Shown: positions 14,857 to 64,000 of the stretch, piece after piece
How positions within the stretch are numbered: position 1 is the first letter of the stretch
How the letters are laid out: the number at the start of each line of letters is the position of its first letter
DNA from: Seriola aureovittata
Lineage: Eukaryota > Chordata > Actinopteri > Carangiformes > Carangidae
DNA length: 64,000 nucleotides
Reading direction: 5' to 3'
Assembly (NCBI RefSeq): GCF_021018895.1
Contig: NC_079371.1
Coordinates: 14,135,501-14,199,500 of the forward strand
Notes under the pieces: model-generated
Seen by the model: only the letters and a program-made list of their open reading frames with translations
What the model was told of the DNA's origin: nothing
The model's database searches: none
Position numbers and translations under genes: made by a program

Positions 14857-14862
14857 TTTATT
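14857..14862 (-). terminator. Candidate distal poly(A) signal for the alpha-8 receptor gene
   Basis: TTTATT on the plus strand reads AATAAA on the minus strand, about 1.4 kb beyond the receptor stop codon. Another AATAAA lies only about 42 bp after the stop (16220-16225). The sequence alone does not decide between them. Confidence 0.25.
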
Positions 14863-16266
14863 CTCCAGTGATATGGTGTCAGATGGAGTTGAGAAGTTTT
14901 CCTCTTGCAGTCAAGTCTCTTTCCACTGTCTGTGGTGTCAGAGGTTCAAAAGTCACATCGCTCTTCATCTTCAGTGACCATTTATATACAGTAAAGAGCA
15001 ACAAGTCCAACTTCACGTTCATCTTTTAGGGGTACATAAATATAAGTTATTTTACAGCAGTGAGACAATTTCTTTTTCAAAACTATTGCAACTACTTGAC
15101 CTGTTTCCTACGGATAAATGAATGACTTGTATGCGAAGTGTCAGATCACCTGGTTAAAAGATGTACTCTACAGTTAAAAGACACCTGTTCTGGTTGTGTT
15201 ACTGGTCAACACCAGTACATGCCAGTCAGCACAGCGCTGCTTGATACAATATACTGGATGTTTCATTACTACACCGTCCCAAACTGTTGACTACTGGCGA
15301 CATTAAACAGGCAAGACAAAGCGAAAAGTTATCCTAAATGAACATTTTTATACTGACAGATAAAGAAAATGCCTGTACACAAGTGTCAAAGCAATGAAGT
15401 TGTGTCCAGTGCTATGATGATCAAAGTGAAAACGAAAAACAATAAAATTCACAGTGAAACATCTCATTTTAGTATCTAACCTAACATCATTACAGGGATG
15501 GTACATTGTCAGAGAAAAGTCTGTGTGACTTCCTTATCAAGAGTTCATGAAGTGAACAGTCGGTGTATGAGCTCAGACTGACGTGATATTTATACATGTG
15601 CATGTGTGGATTTGTACATACAGGACAACAACAGTTGAGCTGACTGAAATGAACTAGAGAGGAGGCAGTGAGTTGGACTGTGGTGCTGCATGTGTCATTG
15701 TGCAGTAAATTAAGCTGTTATTTTAAATGACTGGTGCGGATACAATGATGATATTTAAAGACAACCATATTATCTTTTCCTTATTGATATCTTGATCAAT
15801 GTAAAAAAGAAAATCTATACAGTGCAATGCTCTACTGCCCCAGGTGACCTTCATTGTTTAGTCTGCATGACCAACCTCTTTTGCTCTTCTAGATATTAGA
15901 ATAATTACTATATATATGTTTCTTTTCTCAATTTGAAATTTGCTAATGAAACATAGTGATGTATCTTTGTAATTACTTGCTGATCAATCGCAAATGTTTT
16001 GTTTCCTGATTGGTTCAATTGACTACACGATTCAGCTGCTAGGCAGAATTGCAAGGCTCTATATCTTTGCACTAAGTTTTTGGAGATATTACCGTTTTTC
16101 CTCATAAAACACTGTGTGGCTCACCTCCTATCCAATGGGGTGTCCACACTGTAGGTTGGGGACCACATACAGCACTGCACTCTTTCCTTTCCCCCTCCAC
16201 TTTCTCTTTTAACCTCTTTTTTATTTTACACATTCTTCCTTCCCTCCCTCCTGCTACTGCAACCAG

Positions 16267-54148
<37,882 letters not shown>

Positions 54149-54440
54149 CCTGGCACCGCTCAGTGGACTCCGCCGGCCCCCCGACTCTCAGTGTCGGCTA
54201 CACAGGTAAACTGCTCCGGCTCGGCGGTGGTGTGAACATGAGGCTGGAGGAGGAGACAAAGAGGAGGGAGACACACTGTGTGAGATAAAAAGACTGACAG
54301 ACCAGAATGAGTATGGAGTTCAGATTGGCGCGTTCACGCTGCTTCAGAAACACATCCCCTCACAAACACAGCGCAGCGCCGCTGCACGGGTGCGCGCGTC
54401 CGAGTTTGGAATGTCCTGAAATCTGGCTCTTCACAGGTAA
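54149..54440 (-). promoter_or_regulatory. chrna8: 5' flank and 5' UTR of chrna8, locally CpG-rich
   Basis: Just upstream of the start codon the DNA is unusually GC- and CpG-rich for this window (for example GCGCAGCGCCGCTGCACGGG at about 54361-54380 and the GGCCGGCGGAG stretch near 54170-54180, minus strand). This suggests a CpG-type promoter. No TATA box is obvious and the start site is unknown. Confidence 0.5.
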
Positions 54441-54764
54441 AACAAGCCGTGACGCTCACTACAGTAACATTTCAGATAATATCCGACAGATAAGGTCACC
54501 TCGTCATAGAGAGTTGTTGGAGAGTGTTCCGTTGTGAATTTATTAAAACTTTAACTTGTATTAGATTTCCCAAATTAATTTAATTAATTGAATTCCTTAA
54601 ATTTATAATATTTTAGTTTGATTGTTTTTAAACAAGGACAGGATTAGGATAGTGTCTCATTAAGCTCTATTAACTTTATAATTCTGTCTGTGATGTGCCC
54701 ACCTGTCCAAATTGTGCTCACCTGCAGGAACATGCAGCAGCGAGAGTCTGTGACGTAGACAAAG

Positions 54765-54766
<2 letters not shown>

Positions 54767-54804
<38 letters not shown>
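54767..54804. repeat. (TG)n microsatellite
   Basis: About 38 bp of TG upstream of chrna8. Confidence 0.93.
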
Positions 54805-54808
<4 letters not shown>

Positions 54809-54934
54809 ATGTTGTTAGCCACATTTAGATACTGCAGACCTTGTGACTTTGTTGGGTCTTCACAGGCCCCAGTGTATCTTTTGATGAATAATCATGAATT
54901 ATGAATGTATTCATAAATAAATGTAAATTATCAG

Positions 54935-55372
54935 CATTATTGATCCCACTGTCATTTCTGCACAAAGTTAGCATAGCTTAGCATTAAGTCTGAAAATGGG
55001 GAAAAGTTACCTCAGCTCTGTCCAAAGGTTAAAATAATGCCTTCCAGCAGCTCACTAATTACCACATTATATCTTGTTTGTTTATTTTGTACAAAAATAT
55101 AAGAGTATAACAGCAAGTTGTGGTTTTATGGTCACTGCGCTCCGGCAAGAAATTGTCTGGCATATAACCCTGAATTAAGTGGCCAATGGCTGTTTTTACA
55201 CTTCTGTTTTTGTACAGAGCAAAGAAACAAGATATAATGTGTTAATTAGTGAGCTTAGTCCAAGCTAACCAGCTACTTCATGTAGCTTCAAAAGAGTGGT
55301 GTTGACCTTCTCATCTAATTCGCTTAAGGAAAATGAATAAGCTTCCCAAAATGCCAAGTATTCCTTTCACAT
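54935..55372. mobile_element. Fold-back (inverted-repeat) element
   Basis: Two arms of about 63 bp, 55051-55113 and 55190-55252, are imperfect reverse complements sharing TTATATCTTGTTT and TGTACA blocks. The flanks continue the pattern (TAGCATAGCTTAGCATTAAG on the left, TCCAAGCTAACCAGCT on the right). It matches my memory of a repeat widespread in spiny-rayed fish that ends near 'CCCAAAATGCC...ATTCCTTT'. No ORF, so non-autonomous, probably an old MITE-like copy. Confidence 0.65.
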
Positions 55373-58225
55373 CTGACGGGAAACTGGAATATAAAAATTA
55401 CCGTGTGGCCAGATAGTGACATTCTTGGATCTTTTGAAGCCCATCAAAGCAGTGCAGCAGGAGTCTTCTCTCTTAATTGACTCACTGTTTATTTACCCCT
55501 TAAAAATCACTATGTTTATTTCGTAAAACTGTTCTGATCAATATCTTTTTATCACAAGGCTCAAATTTCTGTGTATAATGTGAAAGGGTTCGCTTGTGAC
55601 TCTCTGCAGTTCCCTGAGCTCTTAGTGTTTTCCAACTCATTGTTTTGGCTTTACAGGCACGATTTTGCTTTGTTGGTTATCTATTACTGTTCAGCTCAAA
55701 ATCTCTGTTAAACCCACAGTACACTACCAGCTCAGCACTAAACAGCAAACAGACAAAATTAGCGACTCGCTGGTGAACTAGTGGTGGAGCTTTTACACCA
55801 AAACAGAGCTAGAGGGAGAATGAATATTGGACATACATTCATCATGTAGACAAAGACACTTCTCTAAATTAAAGCAAAAGCTGCTCCACGTCTGCTGTAT
55901 GCGTAAATAAGTCATTGTTTGCTAACACATTGACCATATCAACTTCATAAATTGATAATATGTCAGTGTTGTTTTTACAGCTTGTCGGGCTGCCCCACAA
56001 GTGGCCAAAAAAATCAATAAATGCTGGAAGACAGTTCCATTGAGTCATTGTAAAAGTACAAGAAAGACACTCATCATGTGACTTGTTTTTCTCTGTGCTG
56101 GACAGGACCAGGCCTGGTGTGTAAAGTAGACACAGATCACCACCCAGCTTTCCTTTTCCCACAGCTGTGGACCGTCATTTATGAATGTAATGTGTCACAC
56201 TGCAATTTCCCACTTCTCTGAGTTACAAAGAGGTTCATCAACTGCATTTTTGCCGTATTTGTCCCCTTTTTGTGTCAGCCAGGCTCATAATCAAATGACC
56301 TATTTATTCCAGTCCATAAATAATTTCAGTTTGAAATAGGATCCGACAGGCGATTGGGGGGAACACTGCACATTTCTCCAAATGTTTTCACCGCCTGGCT
56401 CCCGTTCTCTCTCTCGCTCTCTCTCTCTCTCCCACTCTTCTTAATGCAGCAGGGGCGTATCATGTAAGAAGCAGTCCTGTGGTATTCGACCAGCTCTTGC
56501 TATTTTTCATACCCCACGTGTCTGCATCTCATGGAGCTCCATCAGAGAAGCTTTATGCTGTTAGATGTGATCCCATATCTGTCTGTGCTGTAGGTGGGCC
56601 GACAGCCACAGTGGGCTCAGTGAAACCTCTGATCACAACCTTCATCCTTCTACTTGCTCTCACTGGGCAAACTTCTAGTCAGCGAAAAGGCAGTGACATT
56701 AAACTAATCCTGATTTTGCCAGGGACCCAATTCTGAAAACAACTGCACTGGGCCAGCTGTGAACTAAAAGCTAAAAATTTGGTGTAACTTTATTGAGGTT
56801 TAATGAAGGCCGTTCTGCTCAAATCACCAGCAGAAATACAAGTATATAGCAGCAGGACAATAACTTGTCTTTTTCCCTCTGTATAATTTCACGTGACATA
56901 CCCACCGGAGAACATAAAAAAATACTGCTGAAAAACAATAAACTGATGCTGAAATCAAACATCCGTACATGACAAAAGCCATCTTATGATCACGAACAAT
57001 GAAGTCAATCTTCTAAACTTTGATCTTTGAATCTGATCTTGCAGCTAAAAGTGACAGATTTGTTTTGTAGTTTATGACAAGAGACAACAATGTCAAATCA
57101 ATTTCAAAACTGACAAAAAGGCTTTGAAAAACAAAAGTATTATAGCATCAGATGTAAAGTCTGAAGATGGATCACGTTTATTTTTGGGGGGTTTTTTGCA
57201 TTATATGGTAACTCCTATAGGATGTACATCTGCAGTATACCAACATTTTTTGTGTGTGTTTACACAGTGACTCTCTCTATCTGCATCATAAATATATTTT
57301 TTTCTCCCCATGTGTTGCCTCCTTTTGTGCTTTCTTATTTTGCCTCTTGGGGGGGAGGGGTTGAAAACACTTACTAACACATGCTGTCTCACAGACTGCA
57401 CAAACACACACACAACAAACAACAGAAAAACCCCATCCCTCTCCTGAAGAGGCAGAAACTCGCCATCAGCAGTGTGTTAACTGCTGGGACTCTGAGCTTT
57501 TTAAGCCAAACATCATCAAAAAGAAACAGAGATTTACTTAAAACTCAGCACTCAATTCTTTTAAAAACACATTTGATAATTATCAGGTAAAACAACAGAG
57601 CAAAGACACCTCTCAGCAACACCGTAGGGGATTGGCACCTTGCTGCTATAAACATCAAAGATCTGAGAGGAAGTATGATACTTGTAGATGTTTAAAAGTC
57701 ATGAGCTGTTGAGCTTCTTCTTGCAGAGTTTGAACCTCTCAGTACTGACAGGGAGGAAATCTGCATCATGGTTTGACATTTTTAAATGCACTGATCCACT
57801 GATATGAACAATAGCGGAGAGGAAAGACCAAGCGCGGAAAAGAGTGCAGAGGGAGCCCAGAGGGAGCTGTTAATTCTCTATCTTTTATAAATGAGAGGTG
57901 TTCTGCTAATGGACTCAAATGTTGTGGAGGTACCATTGCTTCTTCCCCTCTTCTCTTTGTTCTCTTTATTTTCTTCAACTTAAAATCATCCTAGCGAACA
58001 CATAATTACTGACAACAGAGACAGCGCTACATTGTTCCACTCATATCAGTCAGCGATGATGATGATGATGATGAGGATGATGACAATGACAGATGTTTCC
58101 TTATCTCAGTCGACACACACAGTTCAAAGCTGTGTATTAAAGTTTCAATCCCATATTTTGTTTAACATCTTTTCCCTGTTTCTAAATGAAATATTTGAAT
58201 TATTCTCTCGGTCCCAGCAGGGTGC

Positions 58226-58228
58226 ATA

Positions 58229-58283
<55 letters not shown>
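58226..58283. repeat. (TG)n microsatellite
   Basis: About 58 bp, near-perfect TG. Confidence 0.95.
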
Positions 58284-58285
<2 letters not shown>

Positions 58286-59847
58286 TAGAATGGGGTCAGA
58301 TGAGTTTTAGTTTTTGTCTGTCACTACCTTTGATGTGTGGAAGACGCAAAATAGCTTTTGCTGTGACGGAGAGCACACGGGTCCCAGAGCTAACCAAGGT
58401 GTGTGTGTTTATGTGTGCATGTATTTGCTAGGCGGCATTTCTGTTTACACATGAGAGTGTGCGTGTTATGTGTCTGTGTTTGCAAATGTGCATTCATAAT
58501 TGTCATTTGGGATCTTCTCATTAATATGTGCATGTGACAAGTTTTTGCCAATTATGTTTTTATATCTAATATGAGTTTTCTCTGCGACCTAATACATGTT
58601 TTTAGGTGTGTGTGTGTCCACTTGATGAAGTGCATCATGGTCGTCCTGAAGCAGCTCGTCCTCTGTTGTCCTGCTGCCAGCCAGCCATTTGTCTCTGTTA
58701 CACTGCACAGGTGGCGACTTATTATTATGGGATGTCAAAAAAGGTCAGACCTCTCACACACACTTAGGAGTTTACTGTGGATAAGGTCAGCAGTGAGGGA
58801 GATGCACAGTCTGGGAAACAAATAAAACACAGTAAAAAGTTATACAGAGAGTTGTGTGTTGCGTGGGAGGATAATGTGTGATCAAAGAAAAGTTACATCT
58901 TCAACACTGTCACACATTTATATTCACATATAGTACTTAGACATGCCTTGGTGCATAAATAGAAAATGAGTAAATTATTAATGTGTTTTTATTCTGTCAT
59001 TGTGCCTGTGCATTAACCCTCACTTCGCCTGTTAGACGGTCATTTTCCTGTGGCTTCATTAATGTTCGAGCGAAACTGTAAATATTACATCACATAAAGA
59101 AATTAGCAGGAAATCTCCTGATGTAATGCAGCACCTTAAAAAGAAGACACTCCAAATTAATTCTCTTGGGACCTGCTTTGAAATTTTTCAGGTCTGAGTA
59201 AGCCTTTCTGGACTCAAAAACCAGGCTTTAATCCACTGACACAGCTTCCAATAAATTTTGAAAAACACATTTTCCCCATCTATGTCACACATTAGGCAAA
59301 TGCCTTGCTCAGAAACTGTGAACTGTCTATCAGTGAAAACTGAGGTTAGGTCCCCACCCAGTGGAAGCAATGTTGATGTACACAAAATGATTGCATATTA
59401 ATAACACTTACACTTACACGTACTATAATGCTTCCATGACCATAGAGCATCAATAATACAATTTACAATATGTTATAGTGGGTATGGTTTCCCACAGGTT
59501 CACGACAGCATTAAAATGTTTGAAAAATATAAAGCAAGGCAGGCATCACAACAACAACAACTTCATGCACAACTTTCTGAAATAAAATTAAAACAATTTT
59601 CAACAATGAGAGTCAACAATAATAGGAATATAAAGAAAAACAATGCAGCAAAATATATAATTGTTTGCACATATCGCACACTAAACTTGATCTTTCAGAA
59701 ACCTTATTGATGTCATGAATAAAACCAGTCAAGAGAAATGTTTACTGGAAGAAAAACTGAGAATTAGGTTTGCTAAAACCTGGAGTGTGAGTTTGTGTAC
59801 CGTCCAGACGGCGCCATCTTCATGTTGAATCTCACAGCCTGACCAGC

Positions 59848-59851
<4 letters not shown>

Positions 59852-59894
<43 letters not shown>
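59852..59894. repeat. (TG)n microsatellite
   Basis: About 43 bp of TG, some 150-200 bp upstream of the presumed 5' UTR exon of the small secreted-protein gene. Confidence 0.95.
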
Positions 59895-59897
<3 letters not shown>

Positions 59898-60040
59898 GAA
59901 AGTCTGTCAGAGCTCTGGCACCCACATAAGTAGCTACCTTGAGTGACCGGCCTCATGCTTGACTCCATTCATCCCTCTCTGGTTCCTGGTAAATCATCTT
60001 ATGAAAGAAACTTTTGTTCACTTTCACATTCAGCTGAGAG

Positions 60041-60102
60041 ATTCTGAGCTCTGAAGACACTCAGACATTTAACAGATCAACAGCTCACTGCTCACACTGC
60101 AG
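60041..60102 (+). other. Probable 5' UTR exon of the small secreted-protein gene
   Basis: A good donor (GCAG|gtaaat, GT at 60103-60104) lies 152 bp before the acceptor of the ATG exon (AG 60253-60254), which has only two non-coding bases before ATG. An upstream non-coding exon is therefore needed and this is the best candidate. Its 5' end is a guess. Confidence 0.45.
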
Positions 60103-60256
60103 GTAAATCTCACATTTCTTCTCATTTTTGATAACTTTATTGTACATCTTTGAGAGGAAATCGAAAAACAATTACATCTAGCTATGAATGTATTTCCGTG
60201 AATTGTGGTATATTTAACATTCCTGACTTCTTAATGTACTTTAATATTTTACAGAC

Positions 60257-61226
60257 ATGAAGGCTGTGATCCTGTTTGCTCTTTTGAGTGGTAAGTTTGA
60301 CATTCTCAGGATGATTTAATGTTCAAAAGTGTGTACGTGCGTACGTGTAATTTATGTCTTCAACGTGGAGAATCACTTTGTGTTTATGGTGTTTTTTTGA
60401 GTTTTTTTTTTTTCTTTTAAATAGTTATATGCTGTTAACAATGTGTTTTAGGGGTTTTTGCCGCCCCGTTCATGAAAGAGGAGGAAGCGAAGCGATTCAT
60501 CAGGCTGAAGAGACAGTCAGGATACTGGGATCCACACCACTCTCAGAACCAGTGGGGTTACACCATTCAAGAACAGGTGACACTGTTCTGTGTGCTGTGA
60601 AAACAACATAGAATAAACCAACTGGAGCATTTCTGTGACAAGGCATCTTTCATCCTTCCAGGCTAACGAGTACTGGACGGCCATTCGAACAGATGCTCAG
60701 TACTACATGGACATGAGTAACCTGATGTTTGACCGCTCTGTTGCTACGTGAGTGAGATAATCAGCAGCAAAGTGTGCCAGGGAGTTTAAACCAGTTTAAA
60801 TGTGTTTTATTTTGTTGTGAAGTGCAGTTTTAGTGCTATATTCTTCCCACTTTAACACCTACCTACCTACCTACCCTGAACTGTTCGATTTTGTCCACTG
60901 AGGGCGATATTTGGCAACTTATTTTTTTTCAGTGTGATGCCATTTGAAGTCATCTGAAGCTGCTATGTGTGTCCATATTGAGCAGTGCAACTTTAAATAT
61001 TGAGCCTAAAAACATACAACTTGCTTTTAATTACTGTATATGATATCAATTCCTGTGCACTAAGATGCCTCTTCTTTAAAATTATGTCACTAATACTTTA
61101 GTATTTTTCTTGTTTCTTTATCTTTCTATCATCTGCTGTTGCAGTGAAAACAACAGGTTGTATATGGAGATGCTGCGGAATGCAAGAGCTCACCTGGACA
61201 GCCAGACAGGTCAGCACAGAAAATGA
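60257..61226 (+). CDS. Small secreted protein with furin-like site, C3orf85-like
   Basis: Four coding exons, 60257-60290, 60452-60576, 60662-60747 and 61145-61226, all GT-AG and phase-consistent, give 108 residues. A signal peptide is clear (MKAVILFALLSGVFA, cleavage near residue 15-16). Next come an acidic/basic pro-segment and RLKR (29-32), a furin-type site, so the mature chain would start QSGYWDPHHS, with Gln able to form pyroglutamate. The mature 76 residues contain YWDP, WGYTIQEQ, EYWTAIRTDAQYYMDM and no cysteine. The pattern (LKR, YWDP, AQYY.DM) resembles, from memory, the uncharacterised vertebrate C3orf85 family; function unknown. A GT at 61210-61211 could act as an alternative donor, changing the last few residues. 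AATAAA at 61398-61403 and 61402-61407 are likely poly(A) signals. Confidence 0.85.
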
Positions 61227-61397
61227 AGAAGAGGAAAACTGAGGACATGATAATTACTACAATCTATACTGTATCTCTATTAAGAGCACATTACAATAGT
61301 GAAATAGTTACAGTTAAAAAACTACATGTACTGTACTACTGTACTGCATTCTTAAACAAACACTAACCCAAGTATCAAGGCTCCTTTTCCACGATAA

Positions 61398-61407
61398 AAT
61401 AAATAAA
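61398..61407 (+). terminator. Overlapping AATAAA poly(A) signals of the small secreted-protein gene
   Basis: Two overlapping AATAAA hexamers about 170 bp after the stop codon. A further AATAAA at about 61640 is an alternative. Confidence 0.55.
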
Positions 61408-63126
61408 CACATGTAAAATCCAACAATGAGTACTGAGAATCCTTAATATCAAACCAGCATTATACCAGGGAGTAAAAATGGGCATGTAGAGGTTTTGGAT
61501 TTATATGTTCATAATCTTTCACTGATATATTTTTATGATGGTTAGATGCTGCAGTTGTGTAAGATTTATGTTTTATATATTCATATTTTTTTGTTTTATG
61601 AAAATGTTCTCTTATTACCTGCAATCAAACATTTTATTCAATAAAAGGCAAATGAAACTGTGCAACTGTTTTTGTTTTTTTATAGCTGCAAAAAAATTCA
61701 AGTTTTTTCTTTCTTATATTTTCTATCCATCCTCAACAAATTTTGCTTGTTGCGCTTTTGCTGGTTCAATCATGGGCTCTGACAAGAAGGAAAGTGGACT
61801 CGGTTTTCAGAGAAGAAAATTTATTTCATAAAGGTCTTTGAGGGGAAAGGGAATCCTAAGTGTTGTTTTCTGTTTGTATGTTCTGTTTAAAAAAGGACAT
61901 ATTTGTGGATTGCCACTGGGTGGTGCTGCCATCTGTGGATATTCCTAACCTTTTCATGACTATACTATTAAATAATTGTAACTTTATCACAAAGAAACTG
62001 TGTATTCAAAACAACTTTATTAGTGGGATAAAGTACATCTGAGCAATACAAATATTGTACTTTTCAGGATTGTGTAAATTAGAGAAATGTAAATAACGTT
62101 TTCATTCATTACACTTTATATTATGTAACTTGAAATTAATTCTCTTACCAGCAGTGACCAAAATATAGCACATTTTGTATTTGAGGAAGATGTGACAGAC
62201 AAGGTATTTAACAGAAAAGTGAAAGGTGTTCAGACACAACATCCCAAATTAGAGCTCTGATCAATCACCTAATGTCTTCATTTCCTTAAAATGTTTTAAT
62301 GTCTTACAAGAATTTGCAAACATGTACAAAGTCTAATGAGTGTTTAACAGTTCAAATGTTGTTGGCACCTTGAGAAATTAAATCAATTAGCTTTTATTAC
62401 AATGCGCTACTAAAACGGAGTTACAGTAAGAGGTATTTTGTGCTTCAGGTATGTGATGATTTTATTATTGTGCCAGAATAGTTATGTATAATGTGAGACA
62501 ATTAAAGAAAATTAATCCACCACATACACCAAAGTCAAAGGCAATGTCAATTAGAAAGACTAAACAATAATGAGGAAATCAACAGTATTAATCATCAGTA
62601 CATTAATCAAGCCAATAATATAATTTGGAGTATGTTTTTATAGTTTAACTTAATGCTGAACGAAGTTGGCTGAGTTATTTTACTCCTTTTTACACATTTT
62701 TAAAGTTTTATTTAGTTTCATCTTAAATAGTTTTCTAATATGACCAGCATGTGTATTCTAGCGTACTAACAGCTGCATGCTACTTAAAGCCACTATGAAG
62801 TATTTGAAATTTTATGACTCTGGCAATAAACAGGCTCAGCTGCAAGTTTCTCTACGTTTGTTTCATTTTTCTATAAACAACATTATTGCATTATAGTAAA
62901 ATCAAATAGAATTGTACACATACTGACTTAATGGCATACAAAACATTTTATTCAGTGGATCTAGAGAAGAGAACTAAATGAAGACAGCTAAATGAAAGTC
63001 AAAGAGTCAAAGTTCACCTTTGTAAAGCACCTGTAATAGCTTCTTCTTGCTCTGTGGTAAGAAATGTTTTACATATTTGTGAAGGTGGATCATCAGTTGC
63101 CCGTGAAAGTGGGTGTGTTATTGCCA
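61408..63126. other. Intergenic AT-rich DNA between convergent 3' ends
   Basis: AT-rich, no coding exon or mobile element recognised. It includes the 3' UTR of the beta-3 subunit gene on the minus strand, with a plausible AATAAA (plus-strand TTTATT at 62947-62952). Confidence 0.6.
62947..62952 (-). terminator. chrnb3: Candidate poly(A) signal of the beta-3 subunit gene
   Basis: AATAAA on the minus strand about 175 bp after the stop codon. Confidence 0.45.
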
Positions 63127-63291
63127 CTAGTTTGAAGGTGGATCCTCAGTTGCAGTTTGAGGAGGGATTTTCATGAACTTCTGCAGAGCTGGAGTAAAGA
63201 TGAGGATGGTGCCCAGTACTGAGGCAGTGAGGAAAGCCCACAGGAAGATCCTGTCTAATACCTGGGCCACAAACTTCCAGTCTTGTACCAC
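63127..63291 (-). CDS. chrnb3: chrnb3 last exon: M4 and C-terminus
   Basis: 165 bp including stop TAG (63127-63129). Acceptor TTTTCCAG precedes GTGGTACAA. The exon encodes the MA-helix end, the M4 helix and an extracellular tail of about 20 residues rich in Pro and Thr, longer than I remember for mammalian beta-3. Confidence 0.95.
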   Translation of the reverse strand: MVQDWKFVAQVLDRIFLWAFLTASVLGTILIFTPALQKFMKIPPQTATEDPPSN

Positions 63292-64000
63292 CTGGAAAAA
63301 GAAGAAATGAGAAATGGTATGACAGTTAAATATTAATCGCTAAGAGCTAATCTGATGATTACTTAAATCTTTCTTGATTGATGCTTCACACACACACCTC
63401 GTGGATGAAGTGCTCCTTGCGGATGTGTCTGCTGATGTACCGTACTGAATAGATGGCCTTCTCCAACATGGTCGCCCAGGCTTCGTCCTCCTTACCCTCA
63501 GAAGTCGCCTGTCCGTGGGCTCCGCTCTTCTGCCCTCCTTTCCGTCCTCCAGAGCGAGGCTTCAGCTCGGGGCTTTCAGGAGCCAGCTCTGGGTAGTGGT
63601 AACGGTCGATGTGTCCACGCATGCAGAGCAACCTCGGCAGTTTCTGGAGGAAGAGATTACGAACCCATGGCGACATGGGGTGGTAGGTGGCTGAGGAGCG
63701 GTGGTGGACGTTGATGACGAAGACAGTGACGATGATTGAGAGCGTGACAAATATCATGATGAAGAGCAGGTATTCTCCAATGAGCGGGATCACCTTGGAG
63801 GAGGAGGGGATGATCTCCTCTATGACCAGGAGGAACACAGTCAGCGACACAAGGACAGAGGTAGAAAGTGACAGCTTCTCTCCCTCATCTGAGGGGAGGT
63901 AAAACACCAAGACAGTCAGAAAGGACAAACCCAAACAAGGGATGATGAGGAAGAGTGTGTAGAACAGCGGTAGCCTCTTCAGAATGAAGGAATACGTAAT
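63127..64000 (-). CDS. chrnb3: Nicotinic acetylcholine receptor subunit beta-3, 3' part (two exons)
   Basis: Accessory, non-agonist-binding subunit of heteromeric neuronal nicotinic receptors. Exon 63398-64000 (603 bp, continuing past the window) encodes [16 protein letters not shown]1 with [19 protein letters not shown]2 [20 protein letters not shown] with the valine at 9' typical of beta-3/alpha-5, M3 and a cytoplasmic loop with [15 protein letters not shown] and [19 protein letters not shown]. The last exon, 63127-63291 (54 residues), encodes [19 protein letters not shown]4 and a short tail ending PPSN. The join GAG|GTG is in frame. Features such as [25 protein letters not shown] and LIFTPAL favour beta-3 over alpha-5, from memory. 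Which teleost paralogue (a or b) cannot be told. Confidence 0.93.
63398..64000 (-). CDS. chrnb3: chrnb3 penultimate exon, partial: M1-M3 and cytoplasmic loop
   Basis: Open across all 201 codons to the window edge, with donor gtgtgt after ATCCACGAG. This is the large exon typical of heteromeric nicotinic subunit genes; the ligand-binding part would follow beyond 64000. Confidence 0.95.

Larger units (their letters stand above)
55373..60040. other. Intergenic DNA between chrna8 and the small secreted-protein gene
   Basis: No convincing exon. It contains a CT-rich stretch near 56404-56430, (GAT)n at about 58055-58083, (TG)n at 58226-58283 and (TG)n at 59852-59894. Open frames here are short and without recognised domains. 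Confidence 0.6.

Noticed and set aside
56479..56736. 85-codon frame between the genes
   Set aside because: No signal, domain or splice support.

Overview
The window is nuclear DNA of a bony fish, most likely a teleost. Reasons: multi-exon genes with GT-AG introns, heavy (CA)n/(TG)n microsatellites, a tRNA-derived SINE, an L2-like LINE tail, and an alpha-8-type nicotinic acetylcholine receptor gene of the kind known from birds and fish. I name no species.

Layout, left to right. (1) Positions 1-2656, plus strand: the last two coding exons of an AhpD/carboxymuconolactone-decarboxylase-like 'peroxidase-related' protein; its 5' part lies outside the window. (2) About 3.4-16.2 kb: intergenic DNA with microsatellites and no convincing exon. 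(3) 16267-54148, minus strand: a complete, intact alpha-8 (alpha-7-like) nicotinic receptor subunit gene. It has nine coding exons with consistent splice phases and encodes 536 residues. Its introns hold most of the window's repeats: a 6.4-kb LTR retrotransposon (24784-31174), an L2-like LINE 3' fragment (40.5-41.1 kb), a tRNA-derived SINE (47.7-47.9 kb) and a G26 tract. (4) 54149-60040: the 5' flank of the receptor gene, then intergenic DNA with a fold-back repeat at about 55 kb. (5) 60257-61226, plus strand: a small secreted-protein gene of four coding exons (108 residues) with a furin-like processing site; it resembles the uncharacterised C3orf85 family. (6) 63127-64000, minus strand: the 3' end of a beta-3-type nicotinic receptor subunit gene that continues past the window. 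Two nicotinic subunit genes of different classes therefore lie in the same orientation about 9 kb apart, with the small secreted-protein gene between them on the other strand.

The most unusual object is the retrotransposon in intron 4 of the alpha-8 gene. It has 1.6-kb LTRs that look identical outside one TG microsatellite, a 4-bp target duplication, a primer binding site matching the 3' end of elongator tRNA-Met, a polypurine tract, and a single intact 585-codon Gag-like ORF. It has no room for a protease, reverse transcriptase or integrase. This is the layout of a non-autonomous, gag-only element that would be mobilised in trans. The primer binding site is tandemly repeated: three copies lie beside the 5' LTR, and a further variant copy is embedded in both LTRs. 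This suggests that the LTR end has moved through use of alternative priming sites.
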